DNA of 12,421 nt. It comes from W11650 sp963545585. Its GTDB lineage: Bacteria; Bacillota; Clostridia; Lachnospirales; Vallitaleaceae. The notes beneath the pieces were generated by a model. It saw only the letters and a list, made by a program, of their open reading frames with translations, did not search any database and was not told the origin of the DNA. The DNA lies in assembly GCA_963545585.1 (NCBI GenBank), contig CAUUKX010000064.1:1-12421 (forward strand). Direction: 5' to 3'. The stretch's first letter is position 1, and each line of letters starts with the position of its first letter. Below are positions 1 to 5,236 of the stretch, in pieces. The position numbers and the translations under genes were made by a program.

Positions 1-138
1 AATTAATTATACCAAAAGATTGCGCAGTTTGCTCGTTTTATTTTGTGTTTTTTGCCTTTTGTAGATAACCATCTTGCATTTTTTGGATTTTGTTTGTTCG
101 AGTTAAAAAAACGGGGAAACTCAAATTTCAGGGAATAG

Positions 139-167
139 TTGACTTTTTATTTGCTATATGATATAAT
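139..167 (+). promoter_or_regulatory. Sigma-A-type promoter of the metalloprotease-lipoprotein pair
   Basis: A -35 box TTGACT (139-144) and a perfect -10 box TATAAT (162-167) are separated by 17 bp, which predicts a transcript start near 174. The flanking DNA (1-138) is AT-rich with T-runs and holds no gene that I can support. A reading frame open from 139 would start inside this promoter, which helps place the real start of the next gene at 205. Confidence 0.8.
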
Positions 168-204
168 AATTATCGAAAAAACAGAGAAAGGAGTGAATGT
201 TTAT

Positions 205-705
205 ATGAAAAAAATGGTGTTTTTATTTACATTTTTATTTGTCTTGTATTCGACAGTGAGTATTCAGGCACATAAGTTCAATCGCTGGACTTTGACAAAT
301 CCACAGGACGTTAAATTTTTAATAAGCACAACGGTGGGTTCTTATTCCACTATGGTAACTACTTGTACTAAAAAATGGGAGGCTTGTCCAGAAATAAAAG
401 TAAGAGCGGTAGAGGGAGAACATAATATTTATTTTTATGCGCGCTATGATATGGATTCCGATGCTTACGCAATAGCACACCATTACAGTAATGACTCGCA
501 TACAGTAACGCTATATAGGAGGTTTCATCAAAAACTATCCAATGTTGAACAACAGGAAACGGTTGTGCATGAAGTGGGACATTGTCTTGGATTGGCTCAT
601 TGTGAGGAAGAAAATAACACAATATCTGTTATGCGAGAAAAAGGCTTTAATAACAAACCGTACCCACTTTCAGATGATAAGCAGGGAATTGCGGCTAAAT
701 ACTAA
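205..705 (+). CDS. Small secreted matrixin-like zinc metalloprotease
   Basis: This 166-residue protein begins with a typical signal peptide: a lysine start (MKK), a hydrophobic core, and a likely cut after SIQA near residue 22. The extended zinc-binding motif HEVGHCLGLAH occupies residues 122-132, giving three histidine ligands and the catalytic Glu123. A downstream Met143 (SVM) is placed as the metzincin Met-turn. The C-terminal DDKQGIAAKY resembles the end of matrixin (peptidase family M10) catalytic domains. The visible sequence is thus a bare catalytic domain with no clear propeptide or extra domain. The start at ATG 205 is chosen for its AAAGGAG at 188-194 and because an earlier in-frame start would overlap the promoter. 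It is probably exported to act on extracellular or envelope proteins; the substrate is unknown. It is likely co-transcribed with the lipoprotein gene 15 bp downstream. Confidence 0.82.
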   Translation: MKKMVFLFTFLFVLYSTVSIQAHKFNRWTLTNPQDVKFLISTTVGSYSTMVTTCTKKWEACPEIKVRAVEGEHNIYFYARYDMDSDAYAIAHHYSNDSHTVTLYRRFHQKLSNVEQQETVVHEVGHCLGLAHCEEENNTISVMREKGFNNKPYPLSDDKQGIAAKY

Positions 706-720
706 AAGGAGGGATTGATT

Positions 721-1341
721 ATGAAGAAGCTATGGACAGCGGCCGTACTAATGGCAGCGGTATTAAGTTTAAGTGCTTGCGCGGCAGATGAAACGCAGAC
801 AAAGGACAATTCGGCCAATGCTTCAAAGCATGAAGATATAGAAGCTAAAGTTGTCAGTTTTGAAAGCTTTGAGGAGATGGATAATAACAGTGGGATCGTG
901 GTTAAGGTAATAAAAGAAGATAGTACTAAAGACCGCATTTTAATAGATCGGCATAATGGAAAACCGGTGTTTGGCTGTACTTTGTCAAAGGTTAAGGTGT
1001 TGAACGTCTATAAGGATGAGTCGAAAGAAATTTTGCCCGGTCAGGAGATTACAATTTACGAAAATGAGTATTATGATGAAGAAAGCGATATTACTTATCA
1101 TGTGGAGGGGTATCAAGCAATCAAAGTAGGGGAAGAGAGGCTGCTGTTTTTTGAAGAAAAAAATATTATGCAGGATAAGACGGAGTATTATACACCACGG
1201 GGCATTTATTATGGGAGTATTTCGCTGTCGGCGGATGGACCGGCGGCTGTTTTAAAAAGGCATGGCGATGAAGAATATACCCCCAGTCAAGATGTAGTTG
1301 AAATATGGGAAGCGGCTAAGGCTAAGTATCTTAAAGAATAA
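721..1341 (+). CDS. Putative lipoprotein of unknown function
   Basis: This 206-residue protein has a lipoprotein signal peptide: MKK, a hydrophobic stretch, and a lipobox LSAC with the lipidated Cys at residue 20. It should be anchored on the outer face of the membrane. A charged, low-complexity linker (about residues 22-45) precedes a soluble, acidic domain rich in alternating beta-type segments, for example around the residues ITIYENEYYDEE. I do not recognise the family. ATG 721 is preferred over an upstream in-frame TTG at 715 because AAGGAGGG (706-713) is correctly spaced only for 721. The gene begins 15 bp after the metalloprotease stop, so the two are probably one transcript and may act together at the surface; that is inference. 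No terminator of its own follows. Read-through would meet the hairpin at 1461-1495. Confidence 0.75.
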   Translation: MKKLWTAAVLMAAVLSLSACAADETQTKDNSANASKHEDIEAKVVSFESFEEMDNNSGIVVKVIKEDSTKDRILIDRHNGKPVFGCTLSKVKVLNVYKDESKEILPGQEITIYENEYYDEESDITYHVEGYQAIKVGEERLLFFEEKNIMQDKTEYYTPRGIYYGSISLSADGPAAVLKRHGDEEYTPSQDVVEIWEAAKAKYLKE

Positions 1342-1342
1342 T

Positions 1343-1396
1343 AAAAATAGAAAAATAGAAAAATATCTTGACAGGCTTTCGGGATTAGCATACAAT
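1343..1396 (+). promoter_or_regulatory. Strong sigma-A promoter with A-tract upstream element (antitoxin RNA promoter)
   Basis: A perfect -35 TTGACA (1368-1373) and a -10 TACAAT (1391-1396) lie 17 bp apart, predicting a start near 1403. Just upstream are two and a half tandem copies of the 8-mer AAAAATAG (1343-1364), an A-tract array in the position of an UP element. This is the closest match to consensus in the window. It drives a short RNA ending at the terminator at 1461-1495, as expected for the abundantly made antitoxin RNA of a type III toxin-antitoxin locus. Confidence 0.85.
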
Positions 1397-1402
1397 ATTA
1401 TT

Positions 1403-1463
1403 GGTAGACAGAGATGTCTGAAAAGCGGTGTACCCTACCATGAGTGGGAGCTAAAAAAGGAAA
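1403..1463 (+). ncRNA. Candidate type III antitoxin RNA (ToxI/CptI-like)
   Basis: This is the stretch between a strong promoter and an intrinsic terminator, directly upstream of a ToxN/CptN-family gene. That is the position of the antitoxin RNA in type III systems, where repeats of roughly 35-45 nt bind and inhibit the toxin, which also processes them. Visible structure includes a 5-bp hairpin AGACA/TGTCT (1406-1410/1415-1419) with a GAGA loop, and an alternative stem TGGTAG/CTACCA (1402-1407/1435-1440). A small pseudoknot can be drawn from GGT/ACC (1427-1429/1437-1439) and CCC/GGG (1433-1435/1446-1448), flanked by A-rich strands. GAAAAG recurs at 1420 and 1460 (40-nt period), but no clean second repeat exists, so only about 1.0-1.4 units remain. 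The identity rests on context and architecture, not on a matched sequence. Confidence 0.65.
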
Positions 1464-1495
1464 AGAGCAGGCTTTTATGAGCCTGTTCTTTTTTT
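1461..1495 (+). terminator. Intrinsic terminator between antitoxin RNA and toxin gene
   Basis: The stem pairs GAGCAGGCT (1465-1473) with AGCCTGTTC (1480-1488), including one G-U pair, around a 6-nt loop TTTATG. It can be extended by A-U pairs on the outside and is followed by seven T (1489-1495). It lies 17 bp before the toxin start. Type III loci use such a terminator to make antitoxin RNA in excess over toxin mRNA. It would also end transcripts from the upstream lipoprotein gene. Confidence 0.88.
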
Positions 1496-1512
1496 GAAAG
1501 AGGAGGCGAAAT

Positions 1513-1755
1513 ATGAAATTTTCTTTTTACTGCGCTGATGACGAATATTGTGACTTTTTGCGGAAAAGTGATCCTTGTGTTCCTTATACAATGGATAAAA
1601 AAGGAAATTGGCCGTTTGTTGGAATTGTGTTTTCGATTAATGGCTATAAATACTATGCTCCGCTTACCTCTCCCAAGCCGAAACATCTTGCCATGAAAAA
1701 TCAGATAGACTTCCTCAAAGGACAGCCGGAAAGGGCGCCGGTTAGAAATTTATGA
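1513..1755 (+). CDS. C-terminally truncated type III toxin (ToxN/AbiQ/CptN-family endoribonuclease)
   Basis: The 80-residue product matches the N-terminal half of ToxN/AbiQ-family toxins, RNases that cleave RNA at A-rich sites and are held inactive by a repeated antitoxin RNA. The family signature is clear: a VPY motif (23-25), PFVGIVF (34-40), and YYAPLTSPKPKH (47-58). Thr52, Ser53 and Lys55 sit where active-site residues lie in known members. From recall, it looks closest to CptN of gut Clostridia. Full members are about 160-170 residues. Here family similarity stops after DFLK (66-69), and 11 unrelated residues and a TGA follow, so the C-terminal half is absent and RNase activity is doubtful. 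ATG 1513 has AGGAGG at 1501-1506. The promoter, RNA and terminator upstream complete the type III layout. It may be a pseudogene; a functional mini-protein is less likely. Confidence 0.82.
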   Translation: MKFSFYCADDEYCDFLRKSDPCVPYTMDKKGNWPFVGIVFSINGYKYYAPLTSPKPKHLAMKNQIDFLKGQPERAPVRNL

Positions 1756-1859
1756 AAAGCGGACATAAACGGAGCGATTTATTTATATTTCATAATTTCG
1801 GTAAAAACGGAGAATAAATTTATGCAAAACAGAGAAAAAGAAGAAATTGCCAAAAAAAC
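1756..1859 (+). other. Gene-free spacer between toxin remnant and S10 promoter
   Basis: This AT-rich spacer shows no terminator, RNA gene or convincing reading frame. AAACGGAG occurs twice (1767-1774 and 1805-1812), and ATAAATTTAT (1814-1823) is a 10-bp palindrome. I found no recognisable remnant of the missing toxin C-terminal half here in any forward frame. An A-run at 1852-1858 abuts the -35 box of the next promoter. Confidence 0.5.
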
Positions 1860-1888
1860 TTGTATTTTGCGCCGGGCAGGTATATAAT
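1860..1888 (+). promoter_or_regulatory. Promoter of the S10-spc ribosomal protein operon
   Basis: A moderate -35 TTGTAT (1860-1865) is spaced 17 bp from a perfect -10 TATAAT (1883-1888), predicting a start near 1895. An A-run (1852-1858) lies directly upstream of the -35. It is the only good promoter between the toxin remnant and rpsJ. No comparable promoter was noticed inside the operon, so it probably drives the whole S10-spc unit, unless transcription also enters from upstream. Confidence 0.72.
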
Positions 1889-1894
1889 ATCAAA

Positions 1895-2103
1895 GTTGTG
1901 ATAAGAGCGGTGAAGCCGGAGGTTGCTAAAGTGTTTTAGGGTATTCCGGCAGAGCGAGTCTAGTTCACGAAACAGACGACAAGATCACTGTACAAGGAAA
2001 CATACAGTTTATGAGTGTTTGAAGAAAAGAAACACTCGGCAGGATGTACAGTCACCACTTGTCGTACCAAGCAAAACAGTACGAAAAGGAGGCGGCTTTT
2101 TTT
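1895..2103 (+). promoter_or_regulatory. Long structured leader RNA of the S10 operon (candidate autoregulatory element)
   Basis: The leader folds almost end to end. H1 pairs GCCGGA (1915-1920) with TCCGGC (1945-1950), and CTAAA (1926-1930) with TTTAG (1935-1939), around a symmetric 5x5 internal loop. H2 pairs GTCT and GTT (1958-1965, one bulged A) with AACAGAC (1971-1977). A long-range helix P3 pairs ACGACAAG (1976-1983) with CTTGTCGT (2058-2065), and ACTGTACA (1987-1994) with TGTACAGT (2045-2052). It encloses H4, GAGTGTTT/AAACACTC (2013-2020/2030-2037). P3 excludes two local hairpins: ACTGTA/TACAGT (1987-1992/2003-2008), and TCGTAC/GTACGA (2062-2067/2079-2084), which abuts the rpsJ ribosome binding site (2087-2092). 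This switch-like layout suggests feedback control by an operon-encoded ribosomal protein. In E. coli the S10 leader is controlled by L4, but I see no evident resemblance to that RNA. Confidence 0.65.
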
Positions 2104-2415
2104 ATGGCTAAGGAAAAAATCAGAATCAGTTTAAAGGCATACGATCATGAGCTTATTGATCAGTCAGCGGTCAAAATCATTGAGACAGCGAAGAAAACGG
2201 GAGCAAAGGTGAGCGGCCCGATTCCGCTGCCGACCAAAAAGGAAGTGGTTACGATTCTGCGGGCGGTGCATAAGTACAAGGACTCCAGAGAGCAGTTCGA
2301 GAGAAGAACGCATAAGCGTTTGATCGATATTTTAATGCCGACGGCTAAGACCGTGGACGCTTTGATGAAGTTAGAGCTCCCGGCTGGCGTAGATATCAAA
2401 GTTAATGCAAAATAA
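2104..2415 (+). CDS. rpsJ: 30S ribosomal protein S10
   Basis: This 103-residue protein is S10 (uS10), a head protein of the small subunit that also serves as NusE in antitermination complexes. It has the family's full length and recognisable core, including AYDHELIDQSA near the start, GPIPLPTKKE in the middle and RRTHKRLID further on. An upstream in-frame ATG at 2044 lies in the structured leader. ATG 2104 is chosen because S10 proteins begin at this MAKEKIRI-type sequence and because AAGGAGG lies at 2086-2092. The spacing of 11 nt is long and T-rich, unlike the rest of the operon, and may fit translational control by the leader. It is the first gene of the operon, 88 bp before rplC. Confidence 0.97.
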   Translation: MAKEKIRISLKAYDHELIDQSAVKIIETAKKTGAKVSGPIPLPTKKEVVTILRAVHKYKDSREQFERRTHKRLIDILMPTAKTVDALMKLELPAGVDIKVNAK

Positions 2416-2483
2416 GCGGATCACAAAATAGACTGGGAGAATCCTTTGTCTAGTATGAACGGATAGACTTTCCGTTCCGCTGT
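2415..2483 (+). promoter_or_regulatory. Structured rpsJ-rplC spacer RNA (three-way junction)
   Basis: A closing stem AGCGGA/TCCGCT (2415-2420/2476-2481) encloses two hairpins. The first runs 2430-2451, with AGAC/GTCT outside and GGGA/TCCT inside around a GAA loop. The second is AACGGA/TCCGTT (2458-2463/2471-2476) with a 7-nt loop TAGACTT; its last base competes with the closing stem. The element ends 8 nt before the rplC AGGAGG. Part of its sequence recurs in the rplF spacer (see 9152-9174). Its role is unknown; transcript processing, mRNA stability or control of L3 synthesis are possible. It is not a terminator, as no U-run follows. Confidence 0.55.
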
Positions 2484-2503
2484 AGAAAAACAGGAGGAAA
2501 AAT

Positions 2504-3133
2504 ATGAAAAAAGCAATCATTGCCAGAAAAATCGGTATGACGCAGATTTTTACCGAAGACGGAACCGTAGTTCCGGTTACGGTACTTCAGGCGGGACCTT
2601 GCCCGGTAGTGCAGGTCAAGACTGTAGAAAACGACGGATACAGTGCGGTTCAGTTGGGCTTTGAAGAAAAGACCAAAAATGTGACCAAACCGGCCAAGGG
2701 ACATTTTGAAAAGGCCAATGTACCGGCGCAAAAGTTTTTAAAGGAATTTCGGTTGGCAGATGCTGAAAATTATCAGATCGGCCAGATGGTTACGGCGGAG
2801 AGTTTTGCTGCCGGCGACTATGTTGATGTAACCGGACGTTCCAAAGGTAAGGGCTATCAGGGCGCAATCAAGCGTCACGGCCAGCACCGCGGACCGATGG
2901 CCCACGGCTCCAAATATCATCGCTATGCCGGTTCGATGGGTAATGCATCCTTCCCGGGCAAAGTATTTAAAGGCAAAAAGCTGCCGGGACATATGGGCGC
3001 GGTACAGATCACGGTGCAGAACCTTGAAGTTGTTCGGGTGGACGCAGAAAATAATTTATTATTGATCAAAGGTGCAGTTCCCGGAGCAAAGAAAACAGTC
3101 GTGACGGTAAGAAGTGCCGTCAAGAAGGCTTAG
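2504..3133 (+). CDS. rplC: 50S ribosomal protein L3
   Basis: This 209-residue protein is L3 (uL3), an early-assembly protein of the large subunit that reaches toward the peptidyl transferase centre through a long loop. The N-terminal KKAIIARKIGMTQIF and the loop segment with GYQGAIKRHGQHRGPMAHGS are hallmark sequences, and the length matches the family. AGGAGG at 2492-2497 sits 6 nt before ATG 2504. It follows an 88-bp structured spacer, unusually long for this operon, and precedes rplD by 18 bp. Confidence 0.98.
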   Translation: MKKAIIARKIGMTQIFTEDGTVVPVTVLQAGPCPVVQVKTVENDGYSAVQLGFEEKTKNVTKPAKGHFEKANVPAQKFLKEFRLADAENYQIGQMVTAESFAAGDYVDVTGRSKGKGYQGAIKRHGQHRGPMAHGSKYHRYAGSMGNASFPGKVFKGKKLPGHMGAVQITVQNLEVVRVDAENNLLLIKGAVPGAKKTVVTVRSAVKKA

Positions 3134-3151
3134 TGGGAAGGAGGAACTAAA

Positions 3152-3772
3152 ATGGCGAAAATAGCAGTATTAAATATGCAGGGCAAACAAGTCGAGGAAA
3201 TCGAGTTAAATGATAGCATTTTTGGCCTGGAAGCAAACGATCATGTCGTTTACCGGGCAGTAGTTACTCAGCTTGCCAATCATCGTCAGGGCACACAGTC
3301 GGCTTTGACCAGAGGAGAAGTACGAGGCGGCGGTATCAAACCGTGGCGGCAAAAGGGAACCGGTCGGGCCAGACAGGGTTCGATTCGTGCTCCGCAGTGG
3401 ACCGGCGGCGGCGTGGTATTTGCGCCGAAACCGCGTGACTACTCCAAGCGTTTGAATAAAAAGGAAAGAAGATTGGCGCTGAAAGTAGCGTTATCGGAAA
3501 AAGTAAGAAACGGAAATCTGATTGTGCTGGATAAATTGGAATTCGGCGAGATTAAGACCAAGAACATGGTAGCAGTGCTGAAAGCGCTGGAAGTAACCAA
3601 AGGTCTGGTTGTGCTGGGCGGTGTAGATAACAATGTGGTTCTGTCGGCCAGAAATATTCCCGATACCAGAACGATTCCGGTAAATAATATCAACATTTAT
3701 GATTTGCTGAAATACGAAAAATGCGTTATTACCAAAGACGCAGTTAAGGCTCTTGAGGAGGTGTATGCGTAA
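3152..3772 (+). CDS. rplD: 50S ribosomal protein L4
   Basis: This 206-residue protein is L4 (uL4), which helps line the nascent-peptide exit tunnel with its extended loop. That loop is well preserved in the segment GGGIKPWRQKGTGRARQGS and the following GGGVVFAPKPRDY. In E. coli, L4 represses its own operon through the leader RNA. That makes it the first candidate ligand for the structured leader at 1895-2103, but nothing in the sequence proves this. AAGGAGG (3138-3144) precedes ATG 3152. The stop TAA overlaps the start of rplW by one base (TAATG), implying translational coupling. Confidence 0.98.
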   Translation: MAKIAVLNMQGKQVEEIELNDSIFGLEANDHVVYRAVVTQLANHRQGTQSALTRGEVRGGGIKPWRQKGTGRARQGSIRAPQWTGGGVVFAPKPRDYSKRLNKKERRLALKVALSEKVRNGNLIVLDKLEFGEIKTKNMVAVLKALEVTKGLVVLGGVDNNVVLSARNIPDTRTIPVNNINIYDLLKYEKCVITKDAVKALEEVYA

Positions 3773-4071
3773 TGGCAAACGTTCAATACTATGATGTGTT
3801 GCTCCGCCCGGTAGTAACCGAAAAATCAATGGAAATGATGTCGGAAAAGAAATATACTTTCTTTGTTCATCCAGAAGCAAATAAAATCCAAATCAAAGAA
3901 GCGGTTGAAAAGATGTTCCCTGGAACAAAGGTAGAAAAAGTCAACACCATGAATTACGACGGCAAAGAAAAGAGACGCGGTGCGACGAAGGGCAGAACGG
4001 CTAAGACCAAAAAAGCAATCGTCAGCTTAACGGCAGACAGCAAAGACATCGAATTCTTTGACGGCATGTAA
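3772..4071 (+). CDS. rplW: 50S ribosomal protein L23
   Basis: This 99-residue protein is L23 (uL23), which sits at the tunnel exit and is the docking site for trigger factor and the signal recognition particle. YDVLLRPVVTEKS at the N-terminus and the basic loop KEKRRGATKGRTAKTKKA are typical, and the length is normal. Its start overlaps the rplD stop by one base, and its AGGAGG (3756-3761) lies inside the rplD coding region, so the two proteins should be made in a coupled way. Confidence 0.97.
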   Translation: MANVQYYDVLLRPVVTEKSMEMMSEKKYTFFVHPEANKIQIKEAVEKMFPGTKVEKVNTMNYDGKEKRRGATKGRTAKTKKAIVSLTADSKDIEFFDGM

Positions 4072-4088
4072 ACGAAAGGAGCATTAAT

Positions 4089-4919
4089 ATGAAATCATAT
4101 CGTCCATATACTCCTTCCAGAAGACATATGACCGTAGCGTCTTATGAAGGGCTGACCAAGAAAAAGCCGGAGAAGTCGCTGGTTATCAGTTTGAAGAAAA
4201 ATTCTGGAAGAAACAATCAAGGTAAAATCACGGTCAGACACCGCGGCGGCGGACACAAGATCAAATACAGAATTATTGACTTTAAGAGAAATAAGGATAA
4301 TATGCCGGCAAAGGTAGCGGCAATTGAGTACGATCCGAACCGGACTGCATTCATTGCTTTGCTTAACTATCAGGACGGCGAAAAGAGATATATCTTGGCA
4401 CCGGTCGGCTTAAAGGTCGGCGATGTGCTGATGAGCGGCGAAAATGCCGAAGTAAAAGTCGGAAACACCTTACCGATGGCCAACATTCCGGTGGGTGCCA
4501 ACATCCACAACGTGGAAATGAAGCCGGGCAAGGGCGGACAATTAGTACGCTCGGCCGGTATGGTTGCACAGCTGATGGCCAAAGAAGGCAAGTACGCAAC
4601 TCTGCGTCTGCCCTCCGGTGAAATGAGAATGCTGCCGATTTTGTGCCGGGCAACCATCGGTCAAGTGGGCAACACCGAGCATGAACTGGTTAATGTCGGT
4701 AAAGCCGGCCGCAAGAGACACATGGGTATTCGCCCGACCGTCCGCGGTTCGGTTATGAACCCGAATGACCACCCGCACGGCGGTGGTGAAGGTACCACTC
4801 CGATCGGTCTTAAGAATCCGAAAACTCCTTGGGGTAAGCCGGCGCTTGGTCTTAAGACGAGAAAGAAGAAAAAGAATTCCACGAAATATATTGTTCGCGC
4901 ACGCAGTAAGAACAATTAG
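4089..4919 (+). CDS. rplB: 50S ribosomal protein L2
   Basis: This 276-residue protein is L2 (uL2), needed for subunit joining and for peptidyl transferase centre structure. The highly conserved DHPHGGGEG segment is present, with the HPH at residues 228-230 containing the histidine near the catalytic centre. The C-terminal TPWGKPALGLKTRKKKK is of the type common in Clostridia. AAAGGAG (4075-4081) precedes ATG 4089 by 7 nt. It starts 17 bp after rplW and ends 20 bp before rpsS. Confidence 0.98.
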   Translation: MKSYRPYTPSRRHMTVASYEGLTKKKPEKSLVISLKKNSGRNNQGKITVRHRGGGHKIKYRIIDFKRNKDNMPAKVAAIEYDPNRTAFIALLNYQDGEKRYILAPVGLKVGDVLMSGENAEVKVGNTLPMANIPVGANIHNVEMKPGKGGQLVRSAGMVAQLMAKEGKYATLRLPSGEMRMLPILCRATIGQVGNTEHELVNVGKAGRKRHMGIRPTVRGSVMNPNDHPHGGGEGTTPIGLKNPKTPWGKPALGLKTRKKKKNSTKYIVRARSKNN

Positions 4920-4939
4920 GCACAAGGAGGTTTAAACAG

Positions 4940-5218
4940 ATGGCACGTTCGTTAAAAAAAGGACCCTTTGCCGATGATCATTTATTGAAAAAAGTCGAAG
5001 AGGCAAAGGCCAGCGGAAATAAACAAGTAATTAAAACCTGGTCCAGACGTTCCACCATCTTCCCGGAGATGGTAGGCCTGACGATTGCGGTTTACGATGG
5101 CCGCAAGCACATTCCGGTCTATATCAGTGAAGATATGGTTGGACACAAATTGGGAGAATTCTCCTTAACCAGAACCTATAAAGGTCATGTCAAATCAGAA
5201 AGAAAAGGAAAGAAATAG
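4940..5218 (+). CDS. rpsS: 30S ribosomal protein S19
   Basis: This 92-residue protein is S19 (uS19), a small-subunit head protein that contacts S13 and the A-site region. The opening MARSLKKGPF, the WSRRSTIFPEMVG core and the GHKLGEFSLTRTYKGH C-terminal segment identify it, with normal length. AAGGAGG (4924-4930) lies 9 nt before ATG 4940. Spacing to rplV is 18 bp. Confidence 0.98.
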   Translation: MARSLKKGPFADDHLLKKVEEAKASGNKQVIKTWSRRSTIFPEMVGLTIAVYDGRKHIPVYISEDMVGHKLGEFSLTRTYKGHVKSERKGKK

Positions 5219-5236
5219 CGAAGGAGGATCGTTTCA

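Noticed and set aside
100..122. GAGTT/AACTC inverted repeat upstream of the first promoter
   Set aside because: Only 5 bp with a 13-nt loop and no T-run; expected by chance in AT-rich DNA.
1421..1440. Reverse-strand resemblance to the T-box antiterminator sequence (AGGGT...ACCGC)
   Set aside because: The match is partial, no specifier stem or terminator follows on that strand, and the forward-strand reading as an antitoxin RNA fits the context far better.
1298..1480. A 60-codon open frame spanning the lipoprotein end, the promoter and the terminator
   Set aside because: It overlaps the end of the lipoprotein gene in another frame and runs through a consensus promoter and the structured RNA, with no ribosome binding site. 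Treated as a chance frame over the antitoxin RNA.
1767..1823. Repeated AAACGGAG and a 10-bp ATAAATTTAT palindrome as an operator or attachment site
   Set aside because: Short, AT-rich, not positioned symmetrically around a promoter, and no integrase or transposase is nearby. Recorded only as a weak repeat.
2084..2103. AAAAG/CTTTT hairpin with T-run just before rpsJ as an attenuator terminator
   Set aside because: The stem is only 5 bp, mostly A-U, and contains the ribosome binding site. The T-run is better seen as the spacer to the start codon.
1923..2111. Open frame of 62 codons in the rpsJ leader (possible leader peptide)
   Set aside because: No ribosome binding site for its start, a composition rich in Arg and Ser unlike real proteins, and an overlap with the rpsJ start. 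The paired RNA segments explain this region better.
4363..4925. Reverse-strand open frames over rplB and other ribosomal protein genes
   Set aside because: They are shadows of strongly conserved forward genes, have no ribosome binding sites and resemble no family.
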